From positions 52,580-116,579 of the forward strand of contig CANMDH010000012.1 in NCBI GenBank assembly GCA_947496555.1: a stretch of DNA of 64,000 nucleotides, in the 5' to 3' direction. Numbering within the stretch: position 1 is the stretch's first letter; each line of letters opens with the position of its first letter. The notes below the pieces were generated by a model that saw only the letters and a list, made by a program, of their open reading frames with translations, had not been told where the DNA came from and ran no database searches. This DNA is from an uncultured Aquimarina sp. (GTDB lineage Bacteria; Bacteroidota; Bacteroidia; Flavobacteriales; Flavobacteriaceae). Both the position numbers and the translations under genes were made by a program. This document shows positions 26,042-34,176 of the stretch, in pieces.

Positions 26042-26529
26042 ATATATCTTTCTTTGATAATTTTTATATGGTGCATTTCATGCCCAACAATGGACTTAAG
26101 AAAGTTCTCAAGTGTAATTTCATATTGCCGAGCCATTCCTGTTATTTTTAATTGATTTTCAGATAAGGCCTCAATAAAACTAAGAGATGATTTCCTTACA
26201 TTTATAAAGTCTGTTATTAATTGTTTAAATGTTAACTCTTCAAAACGACTATTATCGACTAAGAAGTTTTGGTCGTAACCCCATAGTTGTACTGATTCAT
26301 TTCTACTCATTAAAAATGCACGAAAAATCTTTATTCTTTCATGATCTGTAATGTGTCCAACGATTTGTTTTATATTCCATTTATTGGGTGCATAGCGATA
26401 GGCAGCTTTTTCCTCATTGATTGTATTTAGAAATGCAATAGTTGATAAAGAAGAAAAAAGTGGTTTACAATCTAGATTCTTTACCAGGTCAAAATAATAA
26501 GGAAAACCATCTTTGGGTGTATATCTCAT
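26038..26529 (-). CDS. DinB family protein
   Basis: 163 aa, the normal length of the four-helix DinB/YfiT-like fold. Signatures: YRYAPNKWNIKQIVGHITDHERI near the N-terminus with the first metal-ligand His, and SIVGHEMHHIKIIKERY at the C-terminus with the other His pair. DinB-like proteins bind a divalent metal and include thiol transferases; the substrate here is unknown. It lies 18 bp after an unrelated hypothetical gene on the same strand. Confidence 0.85.
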   Translation of the reverse strand: MRYTPKDGFPYYFDLVKNLDCKPLFSSLSTIAFLNTINEEKAAYRYAPNKWNIKQIVGHITDHERIKIFRAFLMSRNESVQLWGYDQNFLVDNSRFEELTFKQLITDFINVRKSSLSFIEALSENQLKITGMARQYEITLENFLKSIVGHEMHHIKIIKERYI

Positions 26530-26547
26530 ATTTTGTTAGCCACAGTT

Positions 26548-26991
26548 TTAATTATGTAATATTACTTGAACACATATCTTACTTTTGTTTGCATTCAAAA
26601 TTTCTTTAAGTTTCAATTCCCAGCGTTTTCGCGCTTCAATGTTTGCCTTACTTGGTTCGCCTAGCATTGTCCATCCGAAATCTTGAAGGTCAATCCAATT
26701 TCCTGCTAAGTCTATAATGCCCGAAGTATTATAATCATTAGGAAGATTTCTAACAAAGCAAGCATTCGTTAAAATTTCAATATCCTCATTTTGGAATCTA
26801 TTCTTTAATTCAGGGTCATCCATCTCATTTTTATCCGAGAAATTAGTGGGAAAAACCCAATAATCCCAATGATGATTTTCAATTGATTCATTGCATTCCC
26901 AGTCAAGTCTATGAGGTACCAATGCTTCTTCCAATGCGACTGAAATATTCTTAGTATTATTGTCTAATATTACTGTTATATGAGATTTCAT
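26548..26991 (-). CDS. Hypothetical acidic protein
   Basis: 147 aa, no signal peptide, Trp-rich (RLDWECNESIENHHWDYWVF, WIDLQDFGWTMLGEPSK). I do not recognise the family. The composition and lack of export signal suggest a soluble cytoplasmic protein. It belongs to a stretch of orphan minus-strand genes with short gaps (25.8-28.1 kb). Confidence 0.55.
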   Translation of the reverse strand: MKSHITVILDNNTKNISVALEEALVPHRLDWECNESIENHHWDYWVFPTNFSDKNEMDDPELKNRFQNEDIEILTNACFVRNLPNDYNTSGIIDLAGNWIDLQDFGWTMLGEPSKANIEARKRWELKLKEILNANKSKICVQVILHN

Positions 26992-27201
26992 TTATTGTAA
27001 CCAACGGCTCGTATAAGAAACGCAAGGCAGGTGATAAGTAATACATTTCATTTCGGTTTGGTACTAAGCCAAATATAAATATTTTGCTTTTATCATTTTC
27101 CTAAATGCCGAATTTTATAGTTGCGACTTTGCAAATAAACACAGACCTTTCGATTAAGTACAATAGCCCTATGTTTTCTTATACATTGTTAACGTGCGTT
27201 G

Positions 27202-28140
27202 CTATTCAAAATATTCATACTCATAACTAATTGTGAAAACTAAATTATTTTTTTCAGAAACATCAGCTCTCTCCAACAATCCATTCTCAAGATAAAAATG
27301 TTTGTATAAAAAGTGATTGTCCAGATTCATACATGGGTCACCGAAATAAGTGTATTTTTCTTTTATAGACCCATTTTTATGGTATGATATTTTTGTTATT
27401 AATTCAGAAATGTCTTCACGATTACCAAATTTCCTACGATTGAGACTCTCGATTCGAGAAATATTTCTTTCTCTTTTTTCTACTAATCTATTTAATGGAT
27501 CATAATTGTAAATGATCGTGTTTGTTACAACATCATCTTTGTAATGAGTTTCTTTAGAAAGATTATTGTTCTTATCATATTCATATTCTTTACAATAGAC
27601 TTTTAGTTTTCCATACTTCGTTTGTTTAGTGGTTTCGATTATCTCTGTTTTAATAATTTCAGTTTTTACTTTGTCAAAACTTGTCCAGTCTATCGTTTTT
27701 GTCTTGCGGACTATATTTTTCTCATTGTTTTGACTTTCGCTTAGTTGTTTTACTAGTTGATGTTTATGGTTGTAAAGATTTTTGTACCTATTTTCTCTGC
27801 CTTGAATTAGTTGATTGTTTTTGTCATAGACATAGGGTATTGAATCTATTTGAGTAGAATCTGTTTTGTCTACCCAAAGAGTGAAAATTTTATTATTTTT
27901 CTTGTCATAAATGTTTCTATAAATAGTTCCTAGCCTTCCCATATTCCATTCTATAGAGTTTCCCCGTCTATCATATTTTTCCCAAATAGCAGTACAACTA
28001 GAATTTGAGTCTAAAAAACAGTGTTTTTCAAAAGAAGATTTCACTTTATTTTCGACAATCACATCCTTATCATTTCCGATTTGTGCAGAAATGGATTGGA
28101 TTAATCCAAGTAATATTATTAATGAAATTTGTATTCTCAT
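27202..28140 (-). CDS. Exported YD-repeat-like protein
   Basis: 312 aa with a signal peptide (1-19, ending SISAQ). The body has tandem short strand-turn-strand units typical of RHS/YD repeats: KYDRRGNSIEW, YDKKNNKIFTLW, VYDKNNQLIQGRENRY, EYDKNNNLSKETHY, NYDPLNRLVEKRE, SYHKNGSIKEKY. There is no RHS core or toxin tip, so it is probably a surface-located structural protein rather than a polymorphic toxin. No partner gene is nearby. Confidence 0.65.
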   Translation of the reverse strand: MRIQISLIILLGLIQSISAQIGNDKDVIVENKVKSSFEKHCFLDSNSSCTAIWEKYDRRGNSIEWNMGRLGTIYRNIYDKKNNKIFTLWVDKTDSTQIDSIPYVYDKNNQLIQGRENRYKNLYNHKHQLVKQLSESQNNEKNIVRKTKTIDWTSFDKVKTEIIKTEIIETTKQTKYGKLKVYCKEYEYDKNNNLSKETHYKDDVVTNTIIYNYDPLNRLVEKRERNISRIESLNRRKFGNREDISELITKISYHKNGSIKEKYTYFGDPCMNLDNHFLYKHFYLENGLLERADVSEKNNLVFTISYEYEYFE

Positions 28141-28360
28141 TTGTCTTAATGCTCTCTAACATATAAATATCATCCCCAAGGTACTCATATATTTCTAATA
28201 TGTGAAATATTATGACAAAAGGTAAAAGCTAGTTTTTATAGTGAGTATACCGCTGAACGCGTAATTGTAGGGAAGTAAAAAGATAGCAAGATTATATCCT
28301 TATACTTTTAATCAAATGGCTCTTCTTTTAAAAAAAAGAGCATACCTCTTACTATATCAT

Positions 28361-28609
28361 TTAGTCTTTCGCATTTATTATCGTGTCTACAATTTTCCAG
28401 TATTGATTATTTGAAACATCGTGTCTGAGTCCAATAAAATTGAATAAATTAAGAGTGGTCTTATGAGCAATGACCATTTCCAGTTTTGGGATTATGGTAA
28501 TAAATTGTCCGCCATAGCCTGTCGCAGAATACGCTCCTTCAAAGTCCGGATTACCATTGAAGTCTTTTAAAACCATATCACAACCAAAAACAAACCGTAA
28601 TCTATTCAT
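28361..28609 (-). pseudogene. C-terminal remnant of a beta-lactamase-family serine hydrolase
   Basis: 82 codons from an ATG at 28609; a stop codon lies two codons before the alternative TTG. The fragment YSATGYGGQFITIIPKLEM followed by VIAHKT is the typical C-terminal block of class C/esterase-type serine hydrolases (the GYGGQ strand beside the active site). The SxxK and YxN parts, which should lie about 250 residues upstream, are missing, so this is a decayed gene end rather than an enzyme. Confidence 0.65.
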
Positions 28610-28706
28610 AATCAAATTTTAAATAAATGATAAAAGCATTTTGAAGTCAACCTTTTTGGTAAAATTTTTGTAACTTAATAAAGTCTACATCGTAAACCTC
28701 TCAATA

Positions 28707-29156
28707 ATGAAAAATATAATCATACTTCTAATAGGGATGTCTTCTTTTCTTGCAATCACGCAAGAGAAAAAAGCAGCCGCAGTAGAGCCTTATATCCTTG
28801 AAGGTGTTTGGGAACTTCAACATCAGTTCCTATATAATGAAAACAACCAGGTAAGTGATACAATTTTAAATCAAAATGGATACCGCCAGATAAAGATGTA
28901 TAGCAAAGGAAAGGTCATGTGGACTCGATTTGATCCCATGGATAATAATGAGTGGTTTGGTTATGGCACCTATACAATCAATGACGGAGTTCTTGAAGAA
29001 CGATTAGAATATGCTTCGGGACCTATGATGAAAATTGTGGATACTACCCAGGTATTTAAGTTTGACTTAGTAATGGGTAAAGATTCGTATCAACAAATTG
29101 ACGTTGATGAAGATGGTCATTACTCACAGTCAGAGAATTATACTAAGATTAGGTAA
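28707..29156 (+). CDS. Secreted lipocalin-like protein
   Basis: 149 aa. Signal peptide 1-18. The pattern LEGVWELQHQFLYN at the start, then YRQIKMYSKGKVMWTRFDP, FGYGTYTINDGVLEERLEY and a final strand is the layout of small Bacteroidetes lipocalin-like/DUF4488-type proteins: an up-and-down barrel beginning with the GxW motif. The ligand is unknown. A terminator follows closely. Confidence 0.65.
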   Translation: MKNIIILLIGMSSFLAITQEKKAAAVEPYILEGVWELQHQFLYNENNQVSDTILNQNGYRQIKMYSKGKVMWTRFDPMDNNEWFGYGTYTINDGVLEERLEYASGPMMKIVDTTQVFKFDLVMGKDSYQQIDVDEDGHYSQSENYTKIR

Positions 29157-29174
29157 TCCTAAGTAACATATTAT

Positions 29175-29204
29175 AAAACAGTTCTCTCAAGGAACTGTTT
29201 TTTT
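29175..29204 (+). terminator. Rho-independent terminator
   Basis: AAAACAGTTC / GAACTGTTTT, 7-nt loop, with a T run. Confidence 0.85.
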
Positions 29205-29292
29205 GCTAGTCACAATCTCCTTATAATTAGTTTGCCAATTATTTCTATACTCCAATATCGTTGACTGGCATGTATATTTGTATCTTAAACCA

Positions 29293-29388
29293 ATGGATGT
29301 TTCGTATAAATTTCAGATTAAATCTCTTACTTCACACTTTGGAGCCATTGTTGAAAACGTTGATATTTCTAAAGAAGGTTATTTTTGA
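29293..29388 (+). pseudogene. N-terminal remnant of a TauD/TfdA-family dioxygenase
   Basis: 31 codons from ATG to TGA. SLTSHFGAIVENVDISK is the conserved first strand-loop of taurine/2-oxoglutarate dioxygenases (LxxxFGAxVxGvDLs). The rest of the enzyme, including the HxD...H iron site, is absent; the tRNA begins 65 bases later. It is probably what remained after an insertion or deletion at the tRNA. Confidence 0.5.
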
Positions 29389-29431
29389 CATTTTAGTCCA
29401 AAATCAATTCCTAAAAATTAGAATAAAAAGC

Positions 29432-29439
29432 TATATTTG
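29432..29439 (+). promoter_or_regulatory. -7 box TATATTTG for tRNA-Pro(GGG)
   Basis: TAnnTTTG match 15 bases before the tRNA 5' end. Confidence 0.55.
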
Positions 29440-29453
29440 CAATCCAAATTTTT

Positions 29454-29528
29454 CGGGTAGTAGCTTAGTCCGGTTAAAGTGCTGGTCTGGGGGACCAGAG
29501 ATCGGAGGTTCGAATCCTCTCTACCCGA
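29454..29528 (+). tRNA. tRNA-Pro (anticodon GGG)
   Basis: 75 nt folding into a complete cloverleaf: acceptor CGGGTAG / CTACCCG, D stem GCTT / AAGT (one G-T pair), anticodon stem CTGGT / ACCAG with loop CTGGGGG (anticodon GGG), T stem GGAGG / CCTCT with TTCGAAT loop, discriminator A. CCA is not encoded. Confidence 0.95.
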
Positions 29529-29533
29529 CTTAC

Positions 29534-29566
29534 AAAATCCATTTACTAAAGGTGAATGGATTTTTA
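29534..29566 (+). terminator. Terminator of tRNA-Pro(GGG)
   Basis: AAAATCCATT / AATGGATTTT stem followed by T. A second A/T-rich hairpin, AAAGGCTAT / ATAGCCTTT, lies at 29588-29617. Confidence 0.7.
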
Positions 29567-29681
29567 TTTAAAGACTATAAAGGCTATAAAGGCTATTAAC
29601 GTATTTTGATAGCCTTTATATATTTAATCAAAACAGACAGATTTTGTCGCATAAACTTTAGTGCTTATTACACTCTATGTT

Positions 29682-29834
29682 CTAATCATGGATATAGTAT
29701 GTAGTTCCTATTGAACTCCCTGGGTTTTCAATGGCTTCTATTTGTCCTGCTATTTCGGCTAGAGCTATTGCCAAAGCAACTCCATCGATTCCACCATTAT
29801 TTTCTCTTTATTCTGCGCTTGTTAGATTCCTCAT
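29682..29834 (-). pseudogene. Peptide gene with double-glycine-like leader and an internal stop
   Basis: A 50-residue frame reads MRNLTSAE-stop-RENNGG, then IDGVALAIALAEIAGQIEAI and a Gly/Ser/Tyr tail, ending TAG. The stop at codon 9 (TAA, 29808-29810) is one base from CAA. The MxNLT..E...NNGG start resembles the leader of double-glycine peptides, and the following Ala/Ile-rich amphipathic helix resembles a bacteriocin- or natural-product-like core. It fills the otherwise empty 29.6-29.97 kb gap. Confidence 0.35.
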
Positions 29835-29972
29835 TTTTTGATTAAATTTTAATTACGTACTATGTTTAACATTGCTCATTGTTTCTTTTGGAAAACATGG
29901 TAAAACTAAAAAGTAGTAATCTCAAATTATGAGACGGCCATAAAAAATATTATTTCGATGAAAGTATACTAA

Positions 29973-30992
29973 TTATTGCTCTAAAATTTTGATCATTTTA
30001 AAGGATTTCAACAAATGAAATAATCCAGGAAGAATGACAGCACCTCCTATTATAAGTGAGATTCCCAAGACTCGAATAACACTATCAGGAGCTATATTAT
30101 CGAGCAAACTAATACTCGAAGTTTCTGTAATTATGATATCGGGAAAATGAGAAATTAATGCCGCCAACAGAATTAAAAAAACCTGTAATCCTGCAAAAAA
30201 ACGGCTCAATACTCTCCTTCCCTTTCTTATGGTTATTCTAAGAGGTAATAGTAATATTCCAGAAAGGAGCATAAAAGCAATAGCAAAGTTGTTCTCAAGA
30301 AAGTCTCTTACAAAGACATATTCAAAAATATATCCATAAACAAAAGTTACCAAACCAACGATAAAGACAACAACAGTGGCGATGCTTGCTTTTCGTATAT
30401 ATATTTTAGACACCTCTTTTTCTGACTCCCCAATTAATAATACTGAAGATAAAAAAGCACAAAGCGCTGCAAAAAACAAACCTACCAATACGCTAAAAAT
30501 ATTAAGCCATGGTTCTATAAAGGCTTCATAAAAGGTTAAGGTGCCAACATCATCTACTATCAGGATTTCACCACTGATTAATGCCCCAAATACCATCCCC
30601 AGAAAAATTGGAGTTACCAGACTGGATACTTTAAACATGCTATCATAAAGCTTTTGTGAATTGTCGATAACTGCATCATAATGTCTGAATACAAAAGCTA
30701 CTCCGCGCAATGTAACCCCCAACAAAATAATTGTAAGTGGTATATGCAGATGTACTACAATAATATTATAATATGCAGGAAAAGCTATCCAGAGAATCAC
30801 AATCAAAATAATGATCCAAATATGATTGGCTTCCCAAACAGGTCCCATAACTCGATAAATAGTCTTCTTGGTAATCTTTTGGTTTTCCTCAGACGAAAAA
30901 AGTTCTACAATCCCAGCACCATAATCGGCACCACCCAACACCACGTATAGGTATAGAGAAAATATCAAGAAGAATAAAACAACATATAACAT
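29973..30992 (-). CDS. cydB: Cytochrome bd ubiquinol oxidase subunit II
   Basis: 339 aa, nine or so transmembrane helices. CydB signatures are YVVLGGADYGAGIVELF at the start, RVMGPVWEANHIWIIILIVI and LRGVAFVFRHYD. With CydA it forms the high-affinity, cyanide-tolerant terminal oxidase that reduces O2 to water with quinol. It begins 2 bp after the cydA stop codon, so the two are co-transcribed. Confidence 0.95.
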   Translation of the reverse strand: MLYVVLFFLIFSLYLYVVLGGADYGAGIVELFSSEENQKITKKTIYRVMGPVWEANHIWIIILIVILWIAFPAYYNIIVVHLHIPLTIILLGVTLRGVAFVFRHYDAVIDNSQKLYDSMFKVSSLVTPIFLGMVFGALISGEILIVDDVGTLTFYEAFIEPWLNIFSVLVGLFFAALCAFLSSVLLIGESEKEVSKIYIRKASIATVVVFIVGLVTFVYGYIFEYVFVRDFLENNFAIAFMLLSGILLLPLRITIRKGRRVLSRFFAGLQVFLILLAALISHFPDIIITETSSISLLDNIAPDSVIRVLGISLIIGGAVILPGLFHLLKSFKMIKILEQ

Positions 30993-30994
30993 AC

Positions 30995-32296
30995 TTAATG
31001 ACTTGAATTATTTAAAACTTTTATTTGTCGAAGCATCAACCAGGTTACCGCTATTGATAAGGTAAGATATACTACAACGTAGGTGTAGAAACTGAATACT
31101 ATACCTGGCATTGGGGTTACTGCATCTTTGGTCCTCATGATTTTATGAATGATCCAGGGTTGTCTACCAACCTCAGTAACAATCCAACCAGCCTCCAGAG
31201 CGATAAACCCCATTGGAGCCAGTAACACAAACAAAAGCCAGTACCTATTACTGCTAAACCATTTTTTCCGTTTCAAAGAAACGAAATAAAGTATTCCCGC
31301 AAAGAGAAGCAACGAACCAATCCCAACCATTATCTGGAATGCATAATGCACTATGGCCACATTGGGGCGCTCATCTTCCGGAAAATCATTTAAACCTCTA
31401 ACTTCAGCATCAAGATCTCCAAAAGCCAGAAAAGATAACATTCCCGGAAGCGCAATTTTATATTTAACCTCTTGCTTTTCATTATCCACTATGCCTCCAA
31501 TATACAAAGGGGCTCCTTTTTCGGTATTGTAATGAGCTTCCATAGCCGCAAGTTTAACAGGTTGCCTTTTGGCAATATCTTTTGCCGAAATATCACCACT
31601 AACAGGTTGTAAAATTGCTGCAATTGCCCCAAAGGTTATTGCTATCTTAAATGCCTTTTTATGTAGTTCTACCCGTCGTTTTTTATAAACCTGATAAGCA
31701 TGAATCCCAGCAACTGCAAATCCTGTTGCCGTAAAAGCAGCCAGAGTCATATGCAATGCCTGTGTAAACCAAGCTGGATTAAGCATAGCTTTAACTGGGT
31801 CTATATTCAAAAATTGCCCATCTATATAATCAAATCCTGTTGGAGAATTCATCCAACCATTGGCCGCCACAACCAAAATACCAGATGCTACGCCGGATAA
31901 CCCAATAATAATTCCTGTTACCCAATGAAACTTCTCTGGCAACTTATTCCATCCATATAGATAAAATCCCAGCGCAATGGCTTCTACAAAAAATGCAGCT
32001 CCTTCCAAAGAAAAGGGCATTCCAATAATCGGACCGGCATGTTTCATAAACTCTGGCCATAGCAATCCTAATTCAAAAGATAATGCTGTTCCCGAAACAG
32101 CGCCTGTGACAAAGAATATGGCCACGCCTTTTTGCCAAGATTTGGTAAGTGTTAAATAAATCTGATCTCGGGTTTTTAACCATTTATAGTGAGATACTAC
32201 CATAAAAAATGGCATAACCATACCAATACAGGCAAAAACAATATGAAATATAAGTGTAAATGCCATTTGGAGTCTTGCCGCATCAAGGTTTTCCAT
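30995..32296 (-). CDS. cydA: Cytochrome bd ubiquinol oxidase subunit I
   Basis: 433 aa, shorter than the E. coli protein, consistent with the short Q-loop class. His18 (LIFHIVFAC) is the heme ligand near the N-terminus; FSLEGAAFFVEAIALGFYLYG, QALHM and the C-terminal GRQPWIIHKIMRT quinol-site signature are intact. It is the catalytic heme-bearing subunit in the inner membrane and helps respiration at low oxygen. No cydX or cydDC is seen in this window. Confidence 0.95.
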   Translation of the reverse strand: MENLDAARLQMAFTLIFHIVFACIGMVMPFFMVVSHYKWLKTRDQIYLTLTKSWQKGVAIFFVTGAVSGTALSFELGLLWPEFMKHAGPIIGMPFSLEGAAFFVEAIALGFYLYGWNKLPEKFHWVTGIIIGLSGVASGILVVAANGWMNSPTGFDYIDGQFLNIDPVKAMLNPAWFTQALHMTLAAFTATGFAVAGIHAYQVYKKRRVELHKKAFKIAITFGAIAAILQPVSGDISAKDIAKRQPVKLAAMEAHYNTEKGAPLYIGGIVDNEKQEVKYKIALPGMLSFLAFGDLDAEVRGLNDFPEDERPNVAIVHYAFQIMVGIGSLLLFAGILYFVSLKRKKWFSSNRYWLLFVLLAPMGFIALEAGWIVTEVGRQPWIIHKIMRTKDAVTPMPGIVFSFYTYVVVYLTLSIAVTWLMLRQIKVLNNSSH

Positions 32297-32468
32297 AGAT
32301 TAAATTTAGAGAAGAAATAGGTTTCCAATTCACACTATAAAGATACGACACAAAGCTGATTCTGTAAAGAAATCTTGAAGACTTTAACCTCGGTTTATAC
32401 TATTATTTTATAATTAAATCAGAAATTAAAAAAACAGTTTTTGATATACGTATGAATGTTTAAAAAAC

Positions 32469-33314
32469 CTAAGTACATATTAGGCCTAAATCCAATTTTT
32501 CACAAAGCTCTTTTGCCTTTTGAAAATTAAAATTTCTTTCACTCTGTAAAATTAATTTTAGTTGTTCTCCTACTTTTTGTTTATTTCCATGTTTAAGATA
32601 CACCATAGCTTTGTACCAATATCCTTTAGAACTATCAATGGTATTACTATTTAATAGTTGATCAAAAGTAAGTAATGCACTTTCATAATCATTCAATTCT
32701 AGATAAGAAGCACCTAAATATGATAACACATAGGGATCAGGGCTTTGCCCTTGTAATGAAATGTCTCGAAGTGCATTAGAAAAAATTATAACCGCTTTAT
32801 CGTACTCGGTTGCCAAAAAAAGGCGTTCCCCTTCTGCAAGGATATTTTCATTCTCGTTTTGAACCGTAAGCGATGGTAAATCGTTCCAATTGCTATATTC
32901 GGCATACAATGCGTTTGTAGATTGATTGCCGCTGTAATAGTTTATAAAAAATGCGATGCAAGCAATGGCAACTGCGGCACCTACATAATACATCCATGCC
33001 TTGTATCTTTTAGATTTCATTTCATTTTCAAAATACTGATCACCTGCCTCCCCTATTGATGACTCTATATCAGTATATTTCTTACTTCTTCGAATGCTTT
33101 TAATTTGATTAAATTCATCATTATCTTTTACATTTTCAGTCAAATGCCATTTCTTATCGTTGATGGCAATTTTTAAAGATCGATGTAAATCAACTTCTTT
33201 TTTAAGTTCGTTGTCTGATTGAATTTTTGATTCAAACAGACGTTTTTCATCCTCGCTCATCTTTTCTGAAATGAAAGCTTCGATCTGATCGTATATGCTA
33301 TTATCAAACTCCAT
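32469..33314 (-). CDS. Anti-sigma-like membrane protein with C-terminal TPRs
   Basis: 281 aa. The N-terminal part (QIEAFISEKMSEDEKRLFES) matches the cytoplasmic sigma-binding segment of Bacteroidetes anti-sigma proteins. A transmembrane helix at about 108-125 (MYYVGAAVAIACIAFFI) leads to a periplasmic region with TPRs (SYLGASYLELNDYESALLTF and a pair around it). It follows the ECF sigma gene by 12 bp, so the two form an operon. The TPR part could receive a signal from the divergently encoded proteins. Confidence 0.75.
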   Translation of the reverse strand: MEFDNSIYDQIEAFISEKMSEDEKRLFESKIQSDNELKKEVDLHRSLKIAINDKKWHLTENVKDNDEFNQIKSIRRSKKYTDIESSIGEAGDQYFENEMKSKRYKAWMYYVGAAVAIACIAFFINYYSGNQSTNALYAEYSNWNDLPSLTVQNENENILAEGERLFLATEYDKAVIIFSNALRDISLQGQSPDPYVLSYLGASYLELNDYESALLTFDQLLNSNTIDSSKGYWYKAMVYLKHGNKQKVGEQLKLILQSERNFNFQKAKELCEKLDLGLICT

Positions 33315-33326
33315 AATTAGGGGATA

Positions 33327-33890
33327 TTAATTAAACCGGGGGTCGGATTTTATTAACTTAATCAATTTACTTTTACATTTAAATATTCTTTGTCTAGCCG
33401 TATTGATTGTTGCGTACGATAATTCCCGTACAATATCTTCATACGGTACGTCATTAAAAAAAAGAGACAAAATTTCCTTGCAATTATCTGAAAGCAGACG
33501 AAATTTTTCTTGATACAGTTCTAACTGTTCTTGCTCTAGCATAAAAGCAGCAAAATTAGTCTCTTTATCCTCTAGTGTATAAAGACCATCTTTTGTTACC
33601 CGTTTTTTTTGTTTTTCTATCTCTCGTCGCCACATATTTTTACAAATGGTAAATAAATAGGCTTCGAGATTATCGATCTTTAGGTTTCTTTCTCTTACTC
33701 CAATGATAATATACATCAGCGATTCCTGAAAAATATCTCTGGCTTGAGCATGAGATCCATGATTTTGTAGAATAAATCGCAAAGCCTTTGGAAAAAAACG
33801 CGAATAAATTTCTGAAATTATAACACTATTGTTGTTCAATAATGCATCTATAAACCTATCCGATGATTGTTTTGACGTATTGTCACTCAT
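33327..33890 (-). CDS. ECF RNA polymerase sigma factor
   Basis: 187 aa. Region 2 is seen in HAQARDIFQESLMYII and YLFTICKNMWRRE, region 4 in CKEILSLFFNDVPYEDIV and the HTH SYATINTARQRIFKCKSKL. It is encoded upstream of an anti-sigma-like TPR protein and divergent from a subtilase and a CHAT protease gene. The intergenic region (33,891-34,176) contains an inverted repeat and a 13-mer also found before the lipoprotein gene at 38,588. Confidence 0.88.
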   Translation of the reverse strand: MSDNTSKQSSDRFIDALLNNNSVIISEIYSRFFPKALRFILQNHGSHAQARDIFQESLMYIIIGVRERNLKIDNLEAYLFTICKNMWRREIEKQKKRVTKDGLYTLEDKETNFAAFMLEQEQLELYQEKFRLLSDNCKEILSLFFNDVPYEDIVRELSYATINTARQRIFKCKSKLIKLIKSDPRFN

Positions 33891-34043
33891 AAAACCAATC
33901 TCTTTTTGAGTTCTTCTTAAATACTTCTAATAACTTATATTACAAATTTTAGAAGCCAGTAATGTACCTTTTATAAGCTTCAGTACATCATTAATGATAT
34001 GGTGTATCCTATATAATTCAATAGGTATTGTAAAACATTTTAT

Positions 34044-34058
34044 GTACTTTAAAAGTAC
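34044..34058. promoter_or_regulatory. Inverted repeat in the sigma/subtilase divergent region
   Basis: GTACTTT-A-AAAGTAC, a 7-bp perfect inverted repeat with a single central base, between divergent genes. Its role as an operator is a guess. Confidence 0.3.
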
Positions 34059-34113
34059 TATTATCATGTTTAAACAGAAAGCTATCCCAAAATATTTTAA
34101 AAAAATAAAAATA

Positions 34114-34126
34114 ATGGGTAATGAAT
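34114..34126 (+). promoter_or_regulatory. Shared 13-mer TGGGTAATGAATT, copy 1
   Basis: Lies 63 bases before the subtilase ATG. The same 13 bases occur at 38459-38471, 129 bases before the lipoprotein gene of this cluster. A/T-rich tracts precede both copies and a TACTAT follows both, at different spacing. Confidence 0.35.
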
Positions 34127-34176
34127 TCATTATTCATCTACTATATCATAAAAGTACTACTTAAAACACACAAAAA

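Noticed and set aside
27202-28140. Polymorphic RHS toxin
   Set aside because: Only short YD-like repeats are present; the RHS core, a toxin tip and an immunity gene are missing.
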